64,000 bases of DNA from assembly GCF_025725685.1 (NCBI RefSeq), contig NZ_CP107008.1, positions 1,240,001 through 1,304,000 on the forward strand. The letters run 5' to 3'. This document shows, in pieces, positions 52,728 through 60,831 of the stretch. A program made the translations under genes and the position numbers. Under the pieces are notes generated by a model. It made no database searches, was not told the DNA's origin, and worked only from the letters and a program-made list of their open reading frames with translations. Within the stretch, counting starts at the first letter, position 1; the number at the start of each line of letters is the position of its first letter. This DNA comes from Halomonas sp. M4R1S46. GTDB taxonomy: Bacteria; Pseudomonadota; Gammaproteobacteria; Pseudomonadales; Halomonadaceae.

Positions 52728-52761
52728 CCACGGGCCACGGGCCACGGGCCACGGGCCACGA
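52727..52761. repeat. Five heptamers GCCACGG after the S49 peptidase gene
   Basis: Four exact copies of GCCACGG and one GCCACGA start at the last base of the TAG stop codon (52725-52727). Same period and placement as the CTTCGAG arrays but a different sequence. The maf stop codon lies at 52799-52801, minus. Confidence 0.93.
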
Positions 52762-52798
52762 GCGTCGGGCAGTTGATGGTTGGCCCGCGGCCCGCAGC

Positions 52799-53386
52799 TC
52801 AGCGTGGTCCGAGCGGGTCCAGCCCGGCCTCGCGCAGCAGCTGGCACAGCCGGATCAGCGGCAGGCCGATCAGGGTGTTGGGGTCGTCGCCCTCGAGGCG
52901 CTCGAACAGGCTGATGCCGAGCCCTTCCATATGGAAGCTGCCGGCGGCGTCCAGGGGGCGCTCCCGGGCCACGTAGCGGGCAATCTCGGCCTCGCTCAGC
53001 GGTCGGAAGATCACGTCGTAGCGCTCGTGGCAGACCCGGTGGCTGGCGTGGCGCGTGTCGATCAGCGCCAGTCCGGTCAAAAAGCTGACCCGGCGCCCCG
53101 AGAAGCGGGCCAGCTGGGCGCGGGCGGCGGCCTCGTCGGCAGGCTTGCCCAGCGCCTCGCCGTCGAAGACCGCGACCTGGTCGGAGCCGATGATCAGGTG
53201 GTCCGGCCAGTCGGCGGCCAGCCGTTCGGCCTTGGCCAGGGACAGGCGGTGCACCAGCGCCCGGGGGGATTCCCCGGGGCGGGGCGCCTCGTCGATGGCG
53301 GGACTGTCCCAGGCGTAGGGAATCTCCAGCCGGTCGAGCAGTTGGCGGCGGAAGCGGGAGCCCGAGGCGAGCACCAGGCGTGGCAT
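52799..53386 (-). CDS. yceF: Maf-family nucleotide pyrophosphatase (YceF type)
   Basis: Hydrolyses non-canonical or modified nucleoside triphosphates such as 7-methyl-GTP. N-terminal LVLASGSRFRRQLLDRL and the active-site Asp in LIIGSDQVAVFDGEALGKP are clear; SFLTGLALID and LPLIRLCQLLREAG end the fold. The 195 residues, and the neighbourhood of yceD and rpmF, favour the YceF subgroup (7-methyl-GTP) over YhdE. Start at 53386 with a GGAGG SD 10 bases upstream. Confidence 0.92.
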   Translation of the reverse strand: MPRLVLASGSRFRRQLLDRLEIPYAWDSPAIDEAPRPGESPRALVHRLSLAKAERLAADWPDHLIIGSDQVAVFDGEALGKPADEAAARAQLARFSGRRVSFLTGLALIDTRHASHRVCHERYDVIFRPLSEAEIARYVARERPLDAAGSFHMEGLGISLFERLEGDDPNTLIGLPLIRLCQLLREAGLDPLGPR

Positions 53387-53475
53387 GGGAGGTCCTCCAA
53401 AGGTGGTCGAACGCCGCTGTGGCGAGGGCGCAACCCTGCGCCCCGCGGGCATTGTAACCGCGAATCACGGTGGCT

Positions 53476-53504
53476 TTGACAGGGGCAGGGGGAGTGCCTA
53501 TCAT
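53476..53504 (+). promoter_or_regulatory. Near-consensus promoter directly before yceD
   Basis: TTGACA (53476-53481), a 17-base spacer and TATCAT (53499-53504). Transcription would begin near 53510-53512, within a few bases of the yceD ATG at 53514, so the mRNA would be nearly leaderless. No SD is visible at that ATG. Confidence 0.85.
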
Positions 53505-53513
53505 TGCGCGCCT

Positions 53514-54041
53514 ATGTTGACCTCACGACTCCCAGGCAGGGTCGAGCCTTACAAGCTCGCCGCGCATGCCGAACATCTCGAAGGCCTGATTGCGCTGGCC
53601 GACCTGCCGCGGCTTGCCGAGGAAGTCGGGGCGCAGCAGGGTGACGCCCGGGTGTGGCTGGACTTCACCATCGATGCCCAGGGGCGTCGAGTGATCAGCG
53701 GTCATCTCGAGGCCGAGCTGCAGCTGCCCTGTCGCCGCTGCCTGTCGCCCATGGCCCAGGACGTCGCCAGCGACTTCCTGCTGGGCATGGTCACCAGCGA
53801 CGCCTTGGCGGCCGACCTGCCGAGCACCCACGAGCCGGTGCTGGTGGAGAACGAACAGCTGAACCTGCTGGGAGTGGTCGAGGATGAGCTCATCCTCAGC
53901 CTGCCCCAGGTGGTTTACCACGACGAGGCCGATTGCGCGGTCTCGCGCGACCAGCTGAGCAGCGGGGCGGGCTCCGACGCGTCGGGCGCGCCCTCCAAGA
54001 GTCCCTTCGATGTGCTCAAGCACCTCAAGGGCAAAACCTGA
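53514..54041 (+). CDS. yceD: YceD (DUF177) family protein
   Basis: DUF177 protein of 175 residues; E. coli and plant homologues take part in 23S rRNA maturation. Core motif LQLPCRRCLSPMAQDVASDF with the CxxC pair near residue 75 and the conserved DEL in VVEDELILSLPQVVYH near residue 125. The N-terminus MLTSRLPGRVEPYKLAAHAE resembles that of pseudomonads, which supports the start at 53514. It is followed by rpmF 30 bases later, the universal order. Confidence 0.92.
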   Translation: MLTSRLPGRVEPYKLAAHAEHLEGLIALADLPRLAEEVGAQQGDARVWLDFTIDAQGRRVISGHLEAELQLPCRRCLSPMAQDVASDFLLGMVTSDALAADLPSTHEPVLVENEQLNLLGVVEDELILSLPQVVYHDEADCAVSRDQLSSGAGSDASGAPSKSPFDVLKHLKGKT

Positions 54042-54071
54042 TACTCATCGATTCACCTGGAGTGATATCTC

Positions 54072-54242
54072 ATGGCAGTTCAACAGAACCGCAAGACCCG
54101 TTCCAAGCGCGGCATGCGTCGCAGCCACGACGCCCTGACCGGCCAGGCGCTGTCCCAGGACAAGGAGACCGGTACCACTCACCTGCGTCACCATGTCTCC
54201 CCGGACGGCTTCTATCGCGGTCGCAAGGTCGTCGACGCCTGA
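54072..54242 (+). CDS. rpmF: 50S ribosomal protein L32
   Basis: A 56-residue ribosomal protein. Sequence MAVQQNRKTRSKRGMRRSHD with the typical basic N-terminus, then GTTHLRHHVSPDGFYRGRKVV. There is no Cys zinc motif, like the gammaproteobacterial form. SD-like GGAGTGA stands about 10 bases before ATG. It lies between yceD and plsX. Confidence 0.97.
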   Translation: MAVQQNRKTRSKRGMRRSHDALTGQALSQDKETGTTHLRHHVSPDGFYRGRKVVDA

Positions 54243-54282
54243 GGCGACGACGACCCCTTTGCCGTGACGCCTGGCCGCTGAC

Positions 54283-55407
54283 ATGCGGATAGCCGTGGAT
54301 GCCATGGGCGGGGATCTGGGTCCCCGCGCCACCGTGGTAGGCGCCGCCAGTGCCGTCATGGCCGACCCCGATCTCGAGATCCGGCTGTTCGGCCCTGCCC
54401 GTCAGTTGGACGAGGAGATCTCCCGGCTGCCGCGGCCACTGGCCGCGGCGTCGTCGCATCTGTGGGTCGAGGACGCGCCGGCCGTGGTGCGCGAGGACCA
54501 GCGTCCCGCCCAGGTCCTGCGCCACGGCCGCGACACCAGCATGGCCGCCATGCTCGACTGCCTCGCCGCGGGCGGGGCAGAGGCCGGTGTCAGTGCCGGC
54601 AACACCGGTGCCCTCATGGCCCTGGCCCGGCGGGCGCTGGGGACGGTCGGCGGCGTGCCGCGTCCGGCGATCAGCACGGCCATCCCGACCCGCGAGGAGG
54701 GGCGCTGCTACCTGCTCGACCTCGGCGCCAACGTCGATGTCGAGGCGGCCCGCCTGGTCGACTTCGCCCTGATGGGCGAAGTCATGGCGCGCCATGTCGA
54801 CGGTCTCGCGCATCCGCGCGTCGCCCTGCTCAACATCGGGGTGGAGGGCACCAAGGGGACCGCCAGCGTGCAGCGCGCGGACGAGGCCTTGCGGCGGCTC
54901 GAGGGGCTGAACTATCTCGGCTTCATCGAGGGCGACGGCATCTTCTCCGGCGAGGTCGATGTCGTGGTCTGCGACGGCTTCGTCGGCAATGCCGTGCTCA
55001 AGGCCAGCGAGGGCCTGGCGCGGATGCTGGTGCGCCGGGTGCAGGCGACCTTCGAGGCCCACTGGTCCAGCCGGCTGGTCGGCCTGCTGGCCAGGCCTGC
55101 CCTGGCTCGCCTGCGCCGGGAGCTGGACCCGGTGCGCTATAACGGCGCCAGCCTGCTGGGGCTGGCGGGCATCGTCGTCAAGAGTCACGGCAGCGCCGAT
55201 GCCGCGGGGTTCCACTTCGCGGTGGCGCGGGCGGTGCAGGAGGTTCGCCATGGCCTGCCGGGCCGGCTCGCCATGGAGCTCGACCACCGGCGGTCCGCCG
55301 TCGACTCGGCCGTCGTCGACGGTCGAGTCGACAGCGGATCCAGGATCATTGCCCCGAGCGTCACGGACGCGGCCGGGGACGATGCAAGCCAACAAGAGCA
55401 AAGGTGA
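54283..55407 (+). CDS. plsX: Phosphate acyltransferase PlsX
   Basis: Converts acyl-ACP to acyl phosphate for phospholipid synthesis. N-terminal RIAVDAMGGDLGPRATVVGA, SAGNTGALMALARRALG, YLLDLGANVDVEA, ALLNIGVEGTKGT, VVCDGFVGNAVLKASEGLAR and YNGASLLGLAGIVVKSHG. The family is normally about 340 residues; this protein has 374, with a non-conserved tail from about 345 (SAVDSAVVDGRVDSG). It is read in a GTGA overlap with the codons before fabD. Confidence 0.96.
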   Translation: MRIAVDAMGGDLGPRATVVGAASAVMADPDLEIRLFGPARQLDEEISRLPRPLAAASSHLWVEDAPAVVREDQRPAQVLRHGRDTSMAAMLDCLAAGGAEAGVSAGNTGALMALARRALGTVGGVPRPAISTAIPTREEGRCYLLDLGANVDVEAARLVDFALMGEVMARHVDGLAHPRVALLNIGVEGTKGTASVQRADEALRRLEGLNYLGFIEGDGIFSGEVDVVVCDGFVGNAVLKASEGLARMLVRRVQATFEAHWSSRLVGLLARPALARLRRELDPVRYNGASLLGLAGIVVKSHGSADAAGFHFAVARAVQEVRHGLPGRLAMELDHRRSAVDSAVVDGRVDSGSRIIAPSVTDAAGDDASQQEQR

Positions 55408-55412
55408 TCGAC

Positions 55413-56384
55413 ATGACACAACCCCTTGCCCTCATCTTCCCCGGGCAGGGCTCCCAGCAGATCGGCATGCTGCGCGAGCTGGCGGAACGCTACAGCGTGG
55501 TGGGCGCGACCTTCGAGGAGGCCGCCGATGCGCTGGGCTATGACCTCTGGCAGGTGGTCCAGGAAGGCCCCGCCGAGGCGCTCAATGCCACGGCCTGTAC
55601 CCAGCCGGCGCTGCTGACGGCCAGCGTGGCGATCTGGCGCGTCTGGCAGGAGCTCGAGGGGCCGCGCCCCGGGGCCATGGCCGGGCACAGCCTGGGCGAA
55701 TACAGCGCCATGGTCTGCGCCGGTGCCTTGCCCTTCGCCGACGGGGTGCGGCTGGTCAAGCTGCGTGGCGAGGCGATGCAGGCGGCCGTGCCCATGGGCG
55801 AGGGCGCCATGGCCGCCATCCTCGGCCTCGACGACGCCGCCGTGGAGCAGGCCTGTGCCCAGGCCGCCGAAGGCGACGTGGTGGCGGCGGTCAACTACAA
55901 TGCCCCCGGGCAGGTGGTCATCGCCGGCAGCAAGGCCGCCGTGGAGCGCGCCATCGCCGCCTGCCAGGCGGCCGGGGCCAAGCGCGCCATGCCCCTGCCG
56001 GTGTCGGTGCCGTCGCATTGCGACCTGATGCGGCCGGCCGCCGAGCGTCTGGCCGAGGCCATGGACCGCATCGAGCTGCGGCCGCCGCGCTATACCGTGG
56101 TCCAGAATGTCGACGCCGAGGCCCATGCCGACGTCGAGACGCTGCGCACGCGCCTGATCGAGCAGCTCTACCAGCCGGTGCGCTGGACCTCGTGCATCGA
56201 GGCAATGTCCGCCCAGGGCGCCGAGGTGTTCATCGAGTGCGGGCCGGGCAAGGTGCTCACCGGGCTCAACAAGCGTATCGCCCGGGGCAGCCGGGGGCTG
56301 TCGGTCAACGATCCCGACAGCCTCTTGGCGGCTCTGGAGCTGGCCCATGAAGCGGCCGGCCTGTCACCGTCGGCCAACGGCTGA
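55413..56384 (+). CDS. fabD: Malonyl-CoA:ACP transacylase
   Basis: Loads malonyl onto acyl carrier protein for fatty acid elongation. N-terminal LALIFPGQGSQQIGML, the nucleophile in AGHSLGEYSAMV (Ser near 92), arginine in VKLRGEAMQAAVP, and the catalytic His in LPVSVPSHCDLM. Start at 55413 (MTQPLALIF) has AAGGTG 7 bases before it and gives 323 residues. Upstream GTG at 55404 is a less likely start. Confidence 0.96.
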   Translation: MTQPLALIFPGQGSQQIGMLRELAERYSVVGATFEEAADALGYDLWQVVQEGPAEALNATACTQPALLTASVAIWRVWQELEGPRPGAMAGHSLGEYSAMVCAGALPFADGVRLVKLRGEAMQAAVPMGEGAMAAILGLDDAAVEQACAQAAEGDVVAAVNYNAPGQVVIAGSKAAVERAIAACQAAGAKRAMPLPVSVPSHCDLMRPAAERLAEAMDRIELRPPRYTVVQNVDAEAHADVETLRTRLIEQLYQPVRWTSCIEAMSAQGAEVFIECGPGKVLTGLNKRIARGSRGLSVNDPDSLLAALELAHEAAGLSPSANG

Positions 56385-56419
56385 CCCATCTCCTGGACGA
56401 GAACGGAACGGAAGAGAGC

Positions 56420-57163
56420 ATGACAACCGAGCGTAGAGTCGCCCTGATCACCGGGGCCAGTCGCGGCATCGGCCGCGCCATCGCCCATGAACTGGGTCGC
56501 CAGGGACGCATCGTGATCGGCACCGCCACCAGCGATGCCGGGGCCGAGCGTATCGATGCCGACCTCAAGGCCCAGGGCTTCGAGGGGGCGGGGCGCCGCC
56601 TGGACGTCACCGACCAGGCCAGCGTGGATGCCCTGGTCAAGGCCGTCGGCGAGGAGTTCGGCGCGCCGACCATCCTGGTCAACAACGCCGGCATCACCCG
56701 CGACAACCTGCTCATGCGCATGAAGGAAGACGAGTGGGACGCGGTCATGGATGCCAACCTGAAATCGGTCTACCGGGTCAGCAAGGCCTGCCTGCGCGGC
56801 ATGACCCGGGCCCGTTTCGGCCGTATCGTGTCGATCAGCTCGGTGGTGGCGACCATGGGCAACCTGGGCCAGGCCAATTATGCGGCGGCCAAGGCCGGTA
56901 TGGAAGGCTTCAGCCGGGCCCTGGCCCGCGAGGTGGCATCCCGCGCCATCACCGTCAATGCCGTGGCCCCGGGGTTCATCGCCACCGACATGACCGAGTC
57001 CCTGCCGGAGGAGCAGCGCCAGGCCCTGCTCGGCCAGATCCCGCTGTCGCGTCTCGGCCAGCCCGAGGAGATCGCCGCCGCGGTGGGCTTCCTGACGAGC
57101 GAGGCGGCCGGCTACATCACCGGCGAAACATTGCACGTCAATGGCGGCATGAACATGCGGTAA
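56420..57163 (+). CDS. fabG: 3-oxoacyl-ACP reductase
   Basis: NADPH-dependent short-chain dehydrogenase of fatty acid synthesis. Cofactor motif ALITGASRGIGRAIAHELG, NNAGITRDNLLMRM, catalytic Ser in SISSVVATMGNLGQ and the YxxxK in NYAAAKAGMEG, then PGFIATDMTESLPEE. 247 residues is the usual length. It lies 35 bases after fabD and is followed by a promoter candidate for acpP. Confidence 0.96.
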   Translation: MTTERRVALITGASRGIGRAIAHELGRQGRIVIGTATSDAGAERIDADLKAQGFEGAGRRLDVTDQASVDALVKAVGEEFGAPTILVNNAGITRDNLLMRMKEDEWDAVMDANLKSVYRVSKACLRGMTRARFGRIVSISSVVATMGNLGQANYAAAKAGMEGFSRALAREVASRAITVNAVAPGFIATDMTESLPEEQRQALLGQIPLSRLGQPEEIAAAVGFLTSEAAGYITGETLHVNGGMNMR

Positions 57164-57181
57164 TGCCGCGTCATGCGGCGG

Positions 57182-57208
57182 TTGCGTCGACCCAGAGCGG
57201 TCTATAAA
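57182..57208 (+). promoter_or_regulatory. Candidate acpP promoter
   Basis: TTGCGT (57182-57187) and TATAAA (57203-57208) with a spacer of 15 bases, shorter than ideal, lie in the 123-base gap between fabG and acpP. acpP often has its own promoter because its product is needed in large amounts. Confidence 0.45.
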
Positions 57209-57286
57209 CTACCCCGCAGCTTATGGCTCGCGGATTTGAAACGGCTGGATCAGAACGGCTAACGTGAACGACTGGAGTACGTCATA

Positions 57287-57520
57287 ATGAGCACCATCGA
57301 AGAGCGCGTGAAGAAGGTTGTGGCCGAGCGCCTGAACGTCAAGGAAGAAGACATCCAGAACTCTTCTTCATTCACCGAAGACCTCGGCGCCGATTCCCTG
57401 GATACCGTCGAGCTGGTGATGGCGCTCGAAGAGGAATTCGACACCGAAATCCCCGACGAGGAAGCCGAGAAGATCACCACCGTTCAGGAAGCCATCGATT
57501 ACGTCAACACCCACCAGTAA
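57287..57520 (+). CDS. acpP: Acyl carrier protein
   Basis: Acidic 77-residue carrier of growing acyl chains. The phosphopantetheine serine is in the motif LGADSLDTVELVMALEEEF, Ser near residue 37. Two flanking helices are MSTIEERVKKVVAERL and AEKITTVQEAIDYV. The codons use more A and T than neighbours, which is usual for a highly expressed gene. Located between fabG and fabF. Confidence 0.98.
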   Translation: MSTIEERVKKVVAERLNVKEEDIQNSSSFTEDLGADSLDTVELVMALEEEFDTEIPDEEAEKITTVQEAIDYVNTHQ

Positions 57521-57550
57521 GGGTGCTCGACACCGCTTGCTGAGGTGTAT

Positions 57551-57601
57551 CCGGGGCAGCGAGCCCCGGTGAGAGCCGTCCTGCCGCGCAGGGCGGCTCT
57601 C
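57551..57601 (+). terminator. Two adjacent hairpins between acpP and fabF
   Basis: First stem 57551-57557 with 57563-57569 (7 bp, 5-base loop); second 57571-57584 with 57588-57601 (14 bp with one G-U, 3-base loop). Neither is followed by a T-run. They may terminate part of acpP transcription or protect the short acpP mRNA. Confidence 0.65.
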
Positions 57602-57625
57602 GTGCTATGGGGCTGTCCTTCGTCG

Positions 57626-57654
57626 GTCACAGCGAGGGTGGACTCGGGTATAAT
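57626..57654 (+). promoter_or_regulatory. Candidate fabF promoter
   Basis: TATAAT (57649-57654) with GTCACA (57626-57631, 4 of 6 matches) at 17 bases. It lies about 58 bases before the fabF ATG and downstream of the acpP hairpins, so fabF probably has its own transcript. Confidence 0.6.
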
Positions 57655-57711
57655 GCGCGCAACGAAGGCCCGTCGAGGGTCGTGTCACTACGGATGTCTG
57701 GAGGAAAGCTG

Positions 57712-58950
57712 ATGGCTCGTAGAAGGGTTGTAGTGACCGGGCTGGGCCTGGTCACGCCAGTGGGGAACACCGTCGATGAGAGCTGGAGCAACATTCTGGC
57801 CGGCAAGAGCGGTATCGCCCCCATCGAGCACTTCGATGCCAGTGGCTTCAATACCCGTTTCGGTGGCTCGGTGAAGGATTTCGACATCAGCCCCTACCTG
57901 AACCCCAAGGATGCCAGGAAGATGGACCTGTTCATCCAGTACGGGGTGGCCGCCGGTGCCCAGGCGATCAGCGATGCCGGCATCGAGTGCACCGAGGACA
58001 ACGCCCACCGCATCGGCGTGGCCATCGGCTCCGGCATCGGCGGCCTGCCGATGATCGAGCACAACCACAGCGCCCTGCAGAGGGGCGGCGCGCGGCGCAT
58101 CTCGCCGTTCTTCGTGCCGGGCTCGATCATCAACATGATCTCGGGCAACCTGGCCATCCAGCACGGCTTTTGCGGGCCCAACATCGCCATCACCACGGCC
58201 TGCACCACGGGTACCCACAACATCGGCTACAGTGCCCGCACCATCGCCTACGGTGACGCCGACGTGATGGTCTGCGGTGGCGCCGAGATGGCCACCACGC
58301 CGCTGGGGCTGGGCGGCTTCTCCGCGGCGCGGGCGCTGTCCACGCGCAACGACGATCCCGCGGCGGCCAGCCGCCCCTGGGATCGAGACCGCGACGGCTT
58401 CGTGCTCTCCGACGGTGCCGGCGTCATGGTGCTCGAGGAACTCGAGCATGCCCAGGCCCGGGGCGCGACCATCTACGCCGAGCTCACCGGCTTCGGCATG
58501 AGCGACGACGCCTATCACATGACCGCGCCGCCGGAAGATGGCCGGGGTGCCGCCATGTCCATGAGCAATGCCATCCGCGATGCCGGCCTCGATCCGGCGG
58601 CCGTGGACTACATCAATGCCCATGGCACCTCCACGCCGGCCGGTGACCTGGCCGAGAGCCGGGCGGTCGAGCGGGTCCTGGGCGATGCGGCCCGGGACGT
58701 GGCGGTGAGTTCCACCAAGTCGATGATCGGCCACCTGCTCGGGGCCGCCGGGGCCGTCGAGGCGGTCTTCAGCGTGCTGGCCATCCGCGACCAGGTGGCG
58801 CCGCCGACCATCAATCTCGACAACCCCCAGGAAGGCTGCGTGCTGGACTACGTACCCCATGCCGCCCGGGAGATGCAGATCGACGTCAGCCTGTCGAACT
58901 CCTTCGGCTTCGGTGGCACCAACGGCACCCTGGTCTTCTCCAGGGTGTGA
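57712..58950 (+). CDS. fabF: 3-oxoacyl-ACP synthase II
   Basis: Condensing enzyme of fatty acid elongation, also responsible for temperature control of unsaturated fatty acids in E. coli. Start at 57712 (MARRRVVVTGLGLVTPVGN) with GAGGA 7 bases upstream. Catalytic Cys in TTACTTGTHNIGY (near residue 164), His in NAHGTSTPAGDLAE, Lys in KSMIGHLLGAAG and His 341-like in FGFGGTNGTL block. Length is 412 residues. Confidence 0.97.
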   Translation: MARRRVVVTGLGLVTPVGNTVDESWSNILAGKSGIAPIEHFDASGFNTRFGGSVKDFDISPYLNPKDARKMDLFIQYGVAAGAQAISDAGIECTEDNAHRIGVAIGSGIGGLPMIEHNHSALQRGGARRISPFFVPGSIINMISGNLAIQHGFCGPNIAITTACTTGTHNIGYSARTIAYGDADVMVCGGAEMATTPLGLGGFSAARALSTRNDDPAAASRPWDRDRDGFVLSDGAGVMVLEELEHAQARGATIYAELTGFGMSDDAYHMTAPPEDGRGAAMSMSNAIRDAGLDPAAVDYINAHGTSTPAGDLAESRAVERVLGDAARDVAVSSTKSMIGHLLGAAGAVEAVFSVLAIRDQVAPPTINLDNPQEGCVLDYVPHAAREMQIDVSLSNSFGFGGTNGTLVFSRV

Positions 58951-58955
58951 GCGGG

Positions 58956-59786
58956 ATGCCGGTACAGCCCGTTCCCGGCGAGGGCGTCCCCCTCGACGAC
59001 CGGGGGCTGGCCTATGGCGACGGCCTCTTCGAGACCGTGCTGGTGCGCGATGGCGTGCCGCTGCTGTGGGAGCAGCACCTGGCGCGGCTGGCCCGGGGCG
59101 GCGAGGCGCTGGGCATCGCGTTGCCGGCCCGGGCGACCCTCGACGCCCTCCCGGCCCGCGTCGGCGAGGGCCTGCGGGTGCTCAAGCTGGTGCTGACCCG
59201 CGGCAGTGGCGGGCGCGGCTATCTGCCCCCCGACGTCCCGACGCCTCGCCTGCGCTGGCAGGCCGCGCCGTTTTCGCCCTCGCCGTCGCGCTGGGGAGGC
59301 GTGCGGGTCCGCCACTGCCATCTCGCCCTGGCGATCCAGCCGCGCCTCGCCGGCCTCAAGCACCTCAACCGGCTGGAGAACGTGCTGGCCCGGGCCGAGT
59401 GGTCCGATCCCGAGATCGCCGAGGGCCTGCTCAGCGACGCCGAGGGGCGGCTGGTGGAGGCCACCTGCATGAACCTGTTCTGGTGGCGCGAGGGGCGCTG
59501 GGAGACCCCCCGCCTGCACCGCTGTGGCGTGGCCGGCACCCTGCGCGAGGCACTGCTGGCCCGCCTGGACCTCCGCGAGGTGGACGCCTTCCCCGAGGTG
59601 CTGGCGAGCAGCGAGGCCGTGTGCCTGGGCAACTCCGTACAGGGCGTCTGGCCGCTGATCCGCCTCGACGATGCCGAGGGGCGCCCGCTGGCCCGCTGGT
59701 CGCCGGGCGTCCGCCACCGGGCCCTCCAGGCCGAGGCCCACGGGCTGCTGGGCTACCCGCGCCGTCCGGGCGATTCAACCGAGTGA
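58956..59786 (+). CDS. pabC: Aminodeoxychorismate lyase
   Basis: PLP enzyme that releases pyruvate to yield p-aminobenzoate for folate. Fold type IV motifs: RGLAYGDGLFETVLVRDG at the N-terminus, the PLP lysine in GLKHLNRLENVLA, and the phosphate-binding VEATCMNLFWW then GVAGTLREALL. Length of 276 residues if the ATG at 58956 is used; the GTG at 58947, overlapping the fabF stop, is an alternative. Next to mltG as in E. coli. Confidence 0.94.
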   Translation: MPVQPVPGEGVPLDDRGLAYGDGLFETVLVRDGVPLLWEQHLARLARGGEALGIALPARATLDALPARVGEGLRVLKLVLTRGSGGRGYLPPDVPTPRLRWQAAPFSPSPSRWGGVRVRHCHLALAIQPRLAGLKHLNRLENVLARAEWSDPEIAEGLLSDAEGRLVEATCMNLFWWREGRWETPRLHRCGVAGTLREALLARLDLREVDAFPEVLASSEAVCLGNSVQGVWPLIRLDDAEGRPLARWSPGVRHRALQAEAHGLLGYPRRPGDSTE

Positions 59787-59799
59787 ACGAGGACAACGC

Positions 59800-60804
59800 A
59801 TGCCCCGTGTGATCAAGCTCCTGCCGCTGCTGGTGATCCTGCTGGCCCTGGCCCTGGGCGGGGGGTACCGCTACTGGCAGGCCCGGCTCGAGGCACCGCT
59901 GGATATCGCCTCGCCGACCCTCTACGAGGTGCCGGCCGGGGCGGGCTTCCACCGGGTGGTCGCCGAGCTCGCCGAACAGGGCGTCATCGCCGACGCCTGG
60001 GCCTATCGCCTGTTGACGCGGCTCGAGCCCGAGGCGGTGCCCGACCTGCGCCCGGGCGAGTATCGCCTGACCCCGGAGATGACCGGCCGGGAGATGCTCG
60101 GGCTGCTGGACCGCCACGAGGTGGTCACCTACCCGCTGACCGTCCCCGAGGGCTGGACCTTCGCCCAGATGCGCGCGGCACTCGACGAGGCGGAGAAGCT
60201 CGAGCACCGCACCCGCGGGCGCAGCGACGCCGAGCTGATGGCGATGCTGGGTCGCGAGGGCAAGCATCCCGAGGGGCGCTTCTTCCCGGATACCTACCGC
60301 TACCACAAGGGCGTCAGCGACCTCGAGATCCTGCGCCAGGCGATGACGCGCATGGACGCCGTGCTCGAGGAGGCCTGGGCCGGTCGCGACGAGGGGTTGC
60401 CCGTCGAGACTCCCTACGAGGCGTTGATCCTGGCGTCCCTGGTGGAGCGCGAGACCGGGGTGCCCGAGGAGCGCCGGCGCATCGCCGGGGTCTTCGTGCG
60501 GCGCCTCGAGCGGGGCATGCGGCTGCAGACCGACCCCACCGTGATCTACGGCATGGGGGACGACTACGACGGCAACATCACCCGGGCCGACCTGCGCGCG
60601 GCCACGCCCTACAACACCTACGTGATCGATGGGCTGCCGCCCACGCCCATCGCCCTGCCGGGGCGGGCCGCCCTGGAGGCGGCGGTGTCGCCGGCCGAGG
60701 GCGAGGCGCTCTATTTCGTGGCCCGGGGCGACGGTTCCCATCACTTCTCGCGGTCGCTGCGCGAGCACAACAATGCCGTCAACCGGTATATCCGCAACCG
60801 CTGA
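59800..60804 (+). CDS. mltG: Endolytic murein transglycosylase MltG
   Basis: Inner-membrane lytic transglycosylase that is thought to cut nascent glycan strands. Membrane anchor LLPLLVILLALALGGGY (about residues 7-23), LysM-like part to about 110, then the YceG catalytic block: GRFFPDTYRYHKG, ILASLVERETGVPEERRRIAGVF with catalytic Glu, LQTDPTVIYG and YNTYVIDGLPPTPIALPG. Length is 334 residues. ATG 59800 has GAGGA 7 bases upstream. Confidence 0.95.
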   Translation: MPRVIKLLPLLVILLALALGGGYRYWQARLEAPLDIASPTLYEVPAGAGFHRVVAELAEQGVIADAWAYRLLTRLEPEAVPDLRPGEYRLTPEMTGREMLGLLDRHEVVTYPLTVPEGWTFAQMRAALDEAEKLEHRTRGRSDAELMAMLGREGKHPEGRFFPDTYRYHKGVSDLEILRQAMTRMDAVLEEAWAGRDEGLPVETPYEALILASLVERETGVPEERRRIAGVFVRRLERGMRLQTDPTVIYGMGDDYDGNITRADLRAATPYNTYVIDGLPPTPIALPGRAALEAAVSPAEGEALYFVARGDGSHHFSRSLREHNNAVNRYIRNR

Positions 60805-60831
60805 TCCATTCACCCCAACCGGGAAGGCCCT

